From: Lytechinus variegatus
Lineage: Eukaryota; Echinodermata; Echinoidea; Temnopleuroida; Toxopneustidae
Length of the DNA: 64,000 nt
NCBI RefSeq assembly: GCF_018143015.1
Contig: NC_054757.1
Location: forward strand, 21,591,785-21,655,784
Direction of reading: 5' to 3'
Positions within the stretch are counted from its first letter, which is position 1, and each line of letters starts with the position of its first letter. Below the pieces are notes generated by a model. The model saw nothing but the letters and a program-made list of their open reading frames with translations, did no database searches and was not told where the DNA came from. The position numbers and the translations under genes were made by a program. Shown here one piece after another: positions 54,775 through 64,000 of this stretch.

Positions 54775-55560
54775 TTTTATATGTTTTATTTATTTTCAAA
54801 GGTTTACAATCATCGAATCAATATACATGTAACAAAAAAAGCAGCAAAAAAATAACAATAATGATAAGAATAATAATAAAACACATAAAACACCAAAACA
54901 TAAATACTGCAGCAAAAGATACCAAATAAGCATTACACACCAATTACAAAGCAAAACCCAAAGAAAAGTCAATCATTAAAAAAAAGAAGACATAAATACT
55001 CCCATAAACATGATAAAGTACATTTAAATGAAGATGGAAATGTACACATGATACATGTATAAATTTCATGTGCTAAATAGCAATATCAGTGTTCATATGT
55101 TAAATCTCCATTTCTGAAAATGCATGCTAAGTTTATATTTTTTTTGGCAATACCATATTCAAGTTTTTTATTAACAGCAATAAAGGCTTTATAACCTTCA
55201 AAACTTAGTGGCTTATTTTGAAATTTGCATATATAAATATGATATTTAAGTAAGAGAAACAAAAAAGTTACGAATTTGTCAGACTCAAAACCAAAAATTT
55301 TTTCAAATATAGAAACAGTTTGTAGTTTATCAATTTTCTTAGCAATAGCCTTAATAGCTTCAACCAAATGTGTTTAACAACGGGACACTCTATAAACAGA
55401 TGGACATACGTTTAAAAAATTTCATCTGCTTTTAACGAGTGAGTTTCTTGAAGAAAAATAATGTCACTTTGGATGGATCTTGAATAATGAAACACTTTAC
55501 GTCTTTTCACATAATCTTGAATCCCTCGACAATTAAAAGTACATAATTTTAGATCCATAA
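54775..55560 (-). pseudogene. Internally deleted Tx1/L1-like LINE: endonuclease start fused to RT C-terminus
   Basis: On the minus strand an ATG at 55556-55558 opens MDLKLCTFNCRGIQDYVK, then IIFLQETHS, the typical start of an L1/Tx1-type endonuclease. About 50 codons later (near 55.41 kb) the sequence changes abruptly to YVHLFIECPVVKHIW. It continues as the ORF at 55086-55367 (KFVTFLFLLLKYHIYICKF, the LINE C-terminal region). About 3 kb of normal coding sequence is therefore absent. The 3' UTR down to 54775 is A-rich on the plus strand with a T run at its end. Confidence 0.7.
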
Positions 55561-56230
55561 TTTTAGGGTTGGGCATAATAGTGAAATATTATTACCATTA
55601 AGCAAGATCTTACAGAATATGGGGATAACAGGACTGCATGACACAAGATGACTGTCAACATACAAATAAACATTTCTTTGGGGTATAACATTTTGAAGCT
55701 GCATAAAATCGTAAACTGTGGTAGAAAAAAAAATTGACATGATTAGACAAAAAAAAAGAAAACAAAAGAAGCAAAGAGAAAAAAAATTACAAAGCTAACA
55801 AGAGCACGCTGATGCACAAGATAACACGACTTAGGGCTTCAAATTAAAAAACAGTCCAAGCCAAAAGCGCAAAAAACAAACGCAAACCATGAAACAAGTC
55901 AAAATTCACACAAAAATGTTCATGAACAGTGAACCATTTGTTTTCCTACAGTTTAAAACATGAATTAAAAGAAATGAATACTGTATTAAAATTGTGTGTA
56001 AAAGAGATGAATTAATGGACTTCACTCACAAAACAGAATAGAGAAGTTAAATGATAAATGTTAATAAGTTTTAAACCTTCTCCTTGTTCCTTCCCTTCCT
56101 TAAAAAAACAAAATAACAGAACCAAAATCCACAATGTAGAGATATGGCATACCTGTGAATTCGATTTACTACTTGGGGTACTTACAAGTTTGCGAGAGTC
56201 TTTCGTCTGTTCCATCCCTTCTAATTTAGA

Positions 56231-57220
56231 CTATAGACCAATTTCACAACGTGAGAGGGCAGCAGACTGGTCGCCATGCTGCGGTGGGCGAATCAACCTT
56301 TATAGTACACGAGTCAATAGGGTATTTGGTACATTCGTTCGATTTTTTTTTGGACCAATTGAGCAGATTTCTTGTAAGATTCACAATGAGCATTAATCGG
56401 AGAAGTTCAGGTCGCAGCTGTGCTGTGTTCAATTGCCACAACGATTGGAGAAAGCTTCAGGATTGGAAGCAAAGTGAATGTGAAATTCACTCGCCTTGGA
56501 CTCATGAAGCCTGTTTGTGTGTGAAGCCGTACTCCCTGCATAGGTTTCCAGGCCGTGATGAAGGAATGCGTCGCCAGTGGATAAAAAACATCAACAGAAA
56601 GGACTTAGATGGAAATATCAGTCCCCCCCCCCCCCCCCCTCTCTCCCCCTCTATCTCACTCTATCCCTCTCACTCACTCACTCTCTCACTCACTCTCTCG
56701 CTGGCCCCCCTCTCTCTCTCCCTCCCCCCCCCCCCCCCTTCTCACTATTCCCCCCTCTCCCTCTCTCACCCCCCTCCTCTCACACATACTCTCTCCCCCC
56801 TCTCCCCTCTCTCTCATCCTCTCTCTCTCTCTCATTCTATGTCTCGTTCACTCTCCCGCTCCTCTAACACAATTTACTAGCAATAAGAAGTGAGCTCCCT
56901 GATGAAAACCAACAGCGATCTTGGTCATCATCAACTCACTTTTACTGACAAAACTAAGGGGAAAAAAGTAGCCGAAGTGCAAAAATTCATCATACCTTCA
57001 TCGGTCAGATATGGCCATTGTCTTACATCGTCTACCCAGGTGTCCATGCTTTATTTTATTGTTTTATGATGAAGTTAATGACACAATATCAGAGCTTATC
57101 TGTAATCTTTCATTGAATTTGTACACAGAGCCAATCGCGGTCAGCGCACTTGCCCACCGCAGCAATGGCGTCGCCGATAGAGGGCCAAATACATAAACCG
57201 GCCGTAAAATTGGTCTATAG
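56231..57220 (+). mobile_element. 1-kb terminal-inverted-repeat element carrying a THAP-like exon
   Basis: The ends are perfect 14-bp inverted repeats, CTATAGACCAATTT at 56231 and AAATTGGTCTATAG at 57207-57220. A second mirrored block, CTGCGGTGGGC, lies about 40-60 bp inside each end. The interior holds the THAP-like ORF at 56386 and a pyrimidine tract at 56624-56870. No catalytic transposase domain is visible and no clear target duplication was found. It looks like an internally deleted derivative of a THAP-type transposon. Confidence 0.65.
56386..56622 (+). CDS. THAP-like zinc-finger exon (partial)
   Basis: Starting at the ATG at 56386, the frame reads MSINRRSSGRSCAVFNCHND, then KLQDW, CLCVKPYSLHRFP and RRQWIKNINRKD. 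The Cys-x4-Cys pair, the HRFP motif, and the tryptophan and arginine after it match the first half of a THAP DNA-binding domain. Transposases of P and Kolobok type carry such domains. The expected C-x2-H pair is missing: the frame runs into a poly-C/CT tract at 56624. An exon boundary may lie there, or the domain is truncated. No downstream exon was found. Confidence 0.6.
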
Positions 57221-57796
57221 AATGTCATAAATCACTGTCCAATATGTCCTGGTTTGATCCTCTTAGTTATTACTGTGAATTTTGCCTTATTTCGGCTCAG
57301 AACGAAAATATGTCTGTCCTCATGGTTGTACGAAGGGCGCCCTCCATTAAACATGTTTTTATTATACATTTGATATTCATTGTAAGAGTAGAATGTTGTA
57401 TTTGATATGGGACCAACATCTTAGCAAACCGTTCGCGGATGGCAGATTAAAAACAATAAATATTGAGGTATGTCAGAAGTGATTTGCGCAGAACCCAAGT
57501 GTGAATCTGAATCCGATCTCATTTCAGGGATCGGTATAAGAGAAACTTACCAAAAGAAAATGGTAATGAGTCAATCGTCGAATAACCACGGTTGTCGTAT
57601 TACGAACCAATCTTGTCCAATTTTTCTGCGCAACCTGGTTTTGACTTTAAACTATCGAAATCTTGCTTATTAGCGCAAGAAGTGTTCATCTCATATAGGT
57701 ATCAAAATATAGCGAAATAATTGAATTGTATGATGATGTAAATGGATTAATATAATTCATTTTCCTTTGAATCCCGGTTTCCTTTTTTTTCTGGGA

Positions 57797-57815
57797 CGCA
57801 CTGTATATACATGTA
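57797..57815. repeat. Solo end of the CAGTGCGTCCC mariner-type family
   Basis: TTCTGGGACGCACTGTA matches the right terminus of the MITE at 12.8 kb. The matching left end is not seen nearby, so this is a degraded copy. Confidence 0.5.
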
Positions 57816-58081
57816 TATATATTTTTTTGCTCGCTCACGACTATTCAGATAATTTTACCCAACCACCATATTTCCCCCCTCGATATTTCTCACTACGCCA
57901 CCAACGACATCAGTATCCAACGAAATACACACCTATATGGTATAGTGATAGTAAAGAGATATTTTAATATCATACAAATTTGAGAATAGAATGAATTTGT
58001 GCAATGAGCACCGTAACTTACTCTGTATACACACATCCACAGACACAATTTTAACATTGATATTCGCTTCTCGGGCACCAG

Positions 58082-58209
58082 GGTCCCGTAACATAAAGGT
58101 TAGCAATTAATCGTAAGCTTGATTTTTACGATTGATTGTACATTGTAGTCAATGGAATCAATCGTAGAAAAATGTTCTACGATCATTACCAAGCTTTGTG
58201 TTACGGGCC
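58082..58209. mobile_element. Palindromic MITE (GGTCCCGTAACATAAAG ends)
   Basis: GGTCCCGTAACATAAAGGTT is mirrored by AAGCTTTGTGTTACGGGCC. The inner TCAATCGTAAA-type words are mirrored too. It is about 130 bp. Confidence 0.6.
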
Positions 58210-58639
58210 ACTGGTTTGTGATTCATAAACATGATAAAGTTGATACGAATAACTCTGAAATATACAACATTAACGAAATATTTTCATTTTCTCCAAATCA
58301 TATTGTGTATACAAAAAAAAAATCTTCACTTAAAATGTGGAATAGCCATTGCTGTAACTCACTGTGATTTGATGAAGAGCTACCCTCTTCTCATAGCTGA
58401 AGAACCGATTATAATGTACAATTCGTACAATAAAATACAAAGTAAATAGTGAGTGAACATCACAGACTCTCTCATTTGCATATCACTGCGCTGTGCATCT
58501 CTTTCGTGAAAAGAATTAGCGAAATTTAAAAACACCATAAATTTCTTATTCTGTACCGGATTTTGCTCATTTTTTCAGCGTTATGCAGGCTTGATTTTTT
58601 AAAGTGACTTTTTATTGGGGTGTACACCCACTTTAAAAA

Positions 58640-60480
58640 CCGTCTTTTCTCATATTTTGAATTTTGAACAGCATATTCAATTGAATGTGTTGTAATTTAT
58701 GGGTAGGTATTTCTAGTTAAATTGCATAACAACATGAAAATAATAGATTATACAAATATATTGTTTTCACACCAATTATACTAAGGGTTTCAAGATTATT
58801 GTTTGCCATAATTTTTTTCGTAGGAATATTGTTGAAAAAATGTATTAAACGACATCATAATACTGCTTGGTCTGTGTTCCAAATATTTTCATTTTTGAAT
58901 ACCGCAAAATCTAAAATAGCTTAGTACTTTACGTAGCGTAATACTGCAAATGATATGAATACACCCTTAATATCTCAAAAAGAATTGTTCCAAATAATAT
59001 TACCGGGACTATTACCACTATGTAGGTACAATCTGTGTTGGTAAAATTGCGTTGGTAAATGTGTGTTAGGCCAGATAAATAATTTCAAAAATGGCCTATC
59101 ATTCCTATAGCGCATTCCTATATGAGATATATTTTATGAAAATATACGATAACCTAACGTCAAAGAAGCTTCGGCTAATGCAATGTCCACTGGAAGATCA
59201 GTTAAGAAGCGAATGTAAACATACCCTCTGCTTATTATTGAACAATCACAAACATCGCACTTTAATACTGCCCTCTTGCGGCAGCATCATGCTTATGTAA
59301 TACATGGTTTCTATTTTCACAAATGCAACCCTGGTAGAGCGGGGATTTCCAATAGCTATTGCGAAATCATGAATCTCGAGTTTCGATGAAACCGTGCCCG
59401 TTCAGCCATCCTTGAGATTTCCAGATAGTGATTTTAGAACACTTGCATGCATATACAAACGACCATGTCTACTTTCTATGGCATTCACCAATAGTAAACT
59501 TACAGTAATGGCTGTGAAGACAACGTTCATGTTTACTCCCATTGAATTATAAAACACTGAGAAACTCATTTTCATTTTTCCATCATGGTTATGGCACATT
59601 GATTGATTTATTAACTGATTAAATGATGTAATGGCCAATAAGACAAAATCCCAAAACTAACCATTAAAAGCCATCTTTCGTGGTATATACAGTGAATAAA
59701 TATAGGCCTACATATATTTCAGTGGTGACAAAAATATGAACAACACTATTTACAACGTAAGAAGCCAAATATTCATATTGAGCGATACACCGTTTTGCAT
59801 AGAAGTTATATCATTTTAAATAAGTCAGATGTGGGAAGGTATAAAACGGGAAACAAAAGCACATGAAATGCAATTTCGATGGAAATCAAGTCTTCATGAT
59901 AAACTACAAGCAAATTATTCAAAAATCTCAACTCTTAAAGCAAGATACATTTTTGTAAACTTAACAAAAAAATGAAATATCACGATTAACACATTTACGA
60001 AAATTGCTTTCATGACGATAAAGACTTGCATATAGTGCCATTGTCCACCTCTGTCATTATCGCGTCTTCATGTTTTCAAGTGCTGCATCCGAACTGGGAG
60101 AACTGGGAGGTTGTGTAATTATAAGCATGAACACATGACTTGCATATATACACATTCGCTTTCGACCCGTTTCTAATTACTCAGACATTTTGTTCCTGCA
60201 TCATAAAAACACCCCCGCTAAATCCCATCCAGGAATACTTTAAAGGAAATCAATCAAGTACCATCAGGTTCTCGGTCAGTGCTCAAATTGAAATGATTTC
60301 CCTTACGAAGTTGCTATTAAGCAGAATGAAACAATTAAATATTGCAATTTGATCTTGAACACGATCTTGTTTCTATAAGGACCGACGGGGTGGTTCATCT
60401 GTGGGCAGATACTGCGTGACCTCTGTAGGGATTGTAGAAGGATCTCTTTTCACTGCTTTGGTCAAGGGACTCGTTTTATA
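58640..60480. other. Intergenic stretch, nothing recognised
   Basis: AT-rich sequence without recognisable coding domains or clean inverted repeats. It separates the transposon-rich upstream region of gene 3 from the NLR-like gene. Confidence 0.35.
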
Positions 60481-60853
60481 TAATATAGGTTATTTATATT
60501 GCGCACATATCCACCTTGTTAGGTGCTCAAGGCGCTCCTATATTACCCGGCTAAGCTAGGCGTTCATAGCGCACACAGCTTTTTAAGGAATTACTTCCTA
60601 CTTTATGGCATTATCCTCACTGCTTCAGAGCTCGTAAGGAGTTTATTGACTTTGTCAGTGAGTGTCGGATTGCCGATGAAAACTTCCACGAAAATGTACC
60701 AAGAACTGCGGAAAACTGCCATCCTGAGCAGAAGAAGAGAGAGTTCTCGTCATGAGAGTTTGTTAGACAGGTCTTGCCTTAATGATAGTATATAACGCGC
60801 AATCTTATCGATAGGTACACAGTAGCGCGCTTCCTCTTGGCAAGATTTGACCA

Positions 60854-60958
60854 ATAATAATAATAACAACAATAATAATAATCATAATATGCAACATTTA
60901 TATAGCGCTTAATACAAATGTTTCAAAGCGCTGCATACTATTACCCCGGCTTTAGCCC
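60854..60958 (-). mobile_element. Truncated 3' end of the tRNA-derived SINE family
   Basis: (AATAAT)n is followed by ATTTATATAGCGCTTAATAC and CAAAGCGCTGCATACTATTA, with CCCCGGCTTTAGC at the end. This matches the tail half of the SINE at 27.2 kb. It is cut off at a run of C at 60957-60968. Confidence 0.6.
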
Positions 60959-61300
60959 CCCCCCCCCGGGGGGTCAAATATAATTGCAGTACACATGCGT
61001 GACAAAAAAACGCATTAAAGGGGTATTTTTTTCAGTGTTGGACGCGGGCCGCGCGTGCACTCGTTAAGGGTGTCAAAAACATCGATTTTCACAAAAAAGG
61101 GCAGTTTTCAAAGACTGGTCAATGGTCAATCGCGGGGTCAAACGTATTTAGGGTAATTTTTTCCAAAGACTTTTCCCGCTTTTCCTCCAAGCTTTTTCCC
61201 CGGGATCATATTCTGGCGACAACTTGTTTTGGGGCCAAAATTTGTAAATAGAGCCTGCGAAAAACTTGTTTAGGGGGTTATTTTGGAACTGGGTGATTAA
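60957..61300. repeat. G/C-tract-ended repeat, partial
   Basis: It starts with CCCCCCCCCCCGGGGGG and has ACACATGCGTGAC and CACTCGTTAAGGGTGTCAAA words like those of the family A elements. The opposite end was not identified before the terminal exon of the NLR-like gene. Confidence 0.4.
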
Positions 61301-61469
61301 TTGGACTGCAGCAACAGTCATCCTTCTACGAGAAGTGCATGTACCATTGTTCGCCGTGAAAGTGTGAAGGAAATTCAATAAGTTGCATGTCCAGCAAAGC
61401 GGGGTCCGAAGAACCAGCAACCAGATTGATGAGTCAGCGCAAATCTTGGTAAAGTCTGTGAGACACATT

Positions 61470-64000
61470 TTAGACCCAGATACGAAGAAATGTCTTCTCG
61501 GCGTTCCTTATATGTCGACGGACTTCTTCCTCTTCAGGAATGCATGCCTTGGAAAACCTGTAAGGTGGTTAATAAAGGGAGGGGGCGAAGAAACAGAAAT
61601 ATCAAGCGCAGTTCGGTGTATGACGAACAGCAATAAACAGTTAATGTGATGCTCTTTACCCACTTACAACAGTCCACTTTCAGTCAAAAATAAGTTTAAG
61701 AAAGGTCGAGTTTGCTTAACCCGTTCACTCCAGAATTATGTAACCACTTTTAGTTTGCCCTTGTTCCGCAAGATTTTAGCGGAAACGTCATAAAAGCTAA
61801 CCATACAATGGTGCAGTTGATTTCAGTATAGACTTTACAAATATATAATGGTTAGGTTCACAATATTTCAACTTGTTTTAATACAGTATTCTGTAAATAC
61901 CCACCTCAACGTTTTTAGTCCAGTTTTAGTTGCTTCTGAACTCTTCTCCAGCAGATTGACAAAATCGTCTGGTTCAAAGGTGGTGTAGAGGATGCTTAGA
62001 AATCTTAAGGAAGGTGGCACGAGGATAGCCTTTGAGAAGAGATCGGCAACTTCATGTGAGATCCTTCCTGGGTCCTGTTTCTGTTCTTTTGTCTTATCGG
62101 GAGGCGTACCTGAAATCCGCAAGTCTTCTAGATTGGGCATGACTGGAAGAATTCCTGCAGCACATTCAATGACCTTCTCTGGGACCGGTGTATGGACGAG
62201 GTGGAGTTCCTTCAAGTTGGCAAGGGTACCTTCCTTCATCTGCAGATTCTCGAGGGCCTTTTCAGAAACCTTGTGGAGAGAAATAAAAAGTCTTTCTAGT
62301 TTTGGACAGTGCTGTAATCCATTCAGAATGCTGATTATGGAAGTGTCATCCGAGCATTCGTTGCGCCGAATATCGAGTGAGGACAGTGAAGGAAAGTGTT
62401 TGAGAAGGTCTCCAAGTTGTTCAATGCTTTCCGAATCCATATCAGTTTTCTCTAGAACAAGCACCTCGAGATTATTCATCATAGGACATTCTTCCAGGGC
62501 GTCTAGAAAATCAGGTCCAACTTCATTACCAGATAGCTTCAGATGAGTCAGGTGAGACTGACAGGAAAGACCTGGTACAATCTTGGCAAGACACTCGTCT
62601 TCTATGCCATTCGTACCGAGAGTCAGTTTCTTTAGGGATGTAAAAGATGGACTTCCAAATATCCTGAACAGTTTCTCCCCAGTCTTCTGGTTCGGCCTTG
62701 ACGCCATTGAGAATGAGTTCTTCAACAGGACAGTGCTCTAAGCCATCAATGACGGGTCCGAAATTCCATTCACTCATCTGCATTTGGTTGACTTGTTCCC
62801 ATAAAGGTAGTACCGCAAGGAACGTATCATCAGGGCGCTGTAACAAGTACTTTGGTATTTGTCTTCCCTTAGTTACCCCTTCTCTTATCTTTTCTCTTCT
62901 CTTTTCTTCCGTTAGTGGTTCTTCATTCTGCTTTTTCCTCTTTCGCCTCTTCTTCGTCATTGTTTGTGACACATCCTGTTCCAAGCCTGGAAATGTGTTG
63001 AGAAATTCCCGGAATTCTGAACTGGAATTCAAGTGCAGACGAATCAGCTCAAGTGACTTGATAGAAAACCCCTTACTGTACTGGAGAAGATACCCCAGTG
63101 ACTTGGTGACGTAGCTAGAGATCCCAACAAGTCGGAGACGACTACAGCCAGACATGAGAGGCATCAATACATCGTTTAGCTTACCCTCGCTCTGGCTTTC
63201 AAAGTTAAGTTGTAGACAGAACTCAATGAGCTTCTGGATACGGTTGCATTCTGTATAGTGCAACTTCCCAGTCAGAAACAGCTTGATGTTTTCCTCTTCC
63301 GATTTCATAAGACTCACAACATGGTTAATGATGATTCGAGCTGCTTCCACATTTGCACCACATGCAAACATGAGGACATTTCCAAGATCTGTGGCACGTT
63401 GGAGAGTTCTGATATCCTCAACACACTTCTTGAAGAAGTCCTTCTCCTCCTCAGTTCCGGTAGATAGGTGAGCAAGGTATGTTCCAGCAAGTTTCTCTTG
63501 AATTATTTTGAGGACAAACGTTATGTTGTGCGAGTCAACTACCCCACCTTCGTTATTAATCTCAAAATCTTCATAAAGCGTGGGTCTGTACTCCGCTTCT
63601 TCATCTCGGACCAAGATACCAACCTTGCAACCCATGGCGACAACTTCCTTTGCACCAGACTTACAAACTTCAAAGTCTTTCATTCTGAAGATCAGTTCCT
63701 CTTCAGCTGATCTAACAAAGCCCAGTAGCGCAACCTTTCCAAGCTGTAGAATCAGGTCGTCTTCATCAATACTTGACTGAAAGACTCCATCGGTTTCGTC
63801 TGCAGTATCGCTGGTAAAGTCACTGTTTTTCGCATCGTCCTCTGTTGAGTCTTTTTCAGTAGAATCCCAACTTCGAAGTCTTGACCTTTGTTCCTTAGAT
63901 CTTGGATGATACTTCAAGAGACACTTAATGAGCTTGTTGAAGAGTGAGCTGATTGTATTCATATCTTTGAAGTCCTTTCCATCGGTCAATTTCGTCAACT
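61470..64000 (-). CDS. NACHT-LRR (NLR)-like receptor, 3' part; frame break in the large exon; gene runs off the window
   Basis: The large exon spans 61905 to beyond 64000. Its donor (AG|GTGGGT) at 61905 joins in phase to a terminal exon, 61470-61557, that ends IRNAEKTFLRIWV and a stop. The upstream part holds a segment like the end of the NLR winged-helix region (FVLKIIQEKLAGTYLAHL). A helical region and a basic patch (TKKRRKRKKQ) follow. The C-terminal half has leucine-rich repeats (LKKLTLGTNGIEDECL, LTHLKLSGNEV, LEVLVLEKTDMD, LERLFISL, LKELHLVHTP). The reading frame shifts by one base between about 62650 and 62710, where the first and second LRRs meet. This is either a pseudogene lesion or a sequence error. 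NLRs are cytosolic innate sensors and are greatly expanded in sea urchins. The NACHT ATPase core lies outside the window, so the class is inferred. Confidence 0.75.

Noticed and set aside
56577..56893. Overlapping proline/serine-rich ORFs in three frames
   Set aside because: They come from the CT/CCCC tract and have no domain content.
59402..59638. Minus ORF with a possible signal-peptide-like stretch
   Set aside because: No splice-consistent partners and no domain; hydrophobic stretch alone is weak evidence.

Overview
The window is a piece of an animal nuclear genome. It is AT-rich, has small coding exons with canonical GT-AG introns, and is packed with diverse transposable elements. The repeat types (CR1-like and Tx1/L1-like LINEs, tRNA- and 7SL-like SINEs, many palindromic MITEs, C/G homopolymer-ended elements) and a NACHT-LRR-type immune receptor fit a marine deuterostome. 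An echinoderm, probably a sea urchin, is my inference; nothing here fixes the species.

Three tandem genes on the minus strand encode closely related proteins of the sterol desaturase / fatty acid hydroxylase superfamily. They lie at 982-9429 (gene 1, 347 aa), 18255-36628 (gene 2, 347 aa) and 42521-52348 (gene 3, 346 aa). All three have six coding exons with the same phases. The four internal boundaries from exon 3 to exon 6 are conserved to the base: exons 3, 4 and 5 are 211, 297 and 121 bp in every copy. Genes 1 and 2 share intron and flanking sequence, so they come from a fairly recent segmental duplication; gene 3 is more diverged. The promoter plus first-exon segment of gene 2 exists a second time at about 37.9-39.0 kb, but that exon copy has lost its splice donor.

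The introns and spacers are transposon-rich. Intron 1 of gene 2 holds a nested insertion of about 9.15 kb (27215-36365): a tRNA-derived SINE, a large foldback element, an intact 1030-aa CR1-like LINE inside the foldback's left arm, an RT fragment in its loop and a LINE 3' end in its right arm. The spacer between genes 1 and 2 (9.4-18.2 kb) carries a foldback element, a Tc1/mariner-type MITE, a palindromic MITE and a dead CR1-like LINE. A fragment of a gene 2-like exon 5 has jumped into that dead LINE, with an 11-bp target duplication. Other items are two copies of a SINE with a 7SL-like head, an inverted pair with hammerhead-like motifs inside a (TA)n tract, an internally deleted Tx1/L1-like element, and a 1-kb element with terminal inverted repeats carrying a THAP-like zinc-finger exon.

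At the right edge (61470-64000, minus) lies the 3' part of a NACHT-LRR-like gene: a large exon with a -1/+1 frame break near 62.65-62.71 kb and a short terminal exon. The three enzyme genes probably act in microsomal sterol or lipid oxidation. Nothing in the sequence links them functionally to the NLR-like gene.
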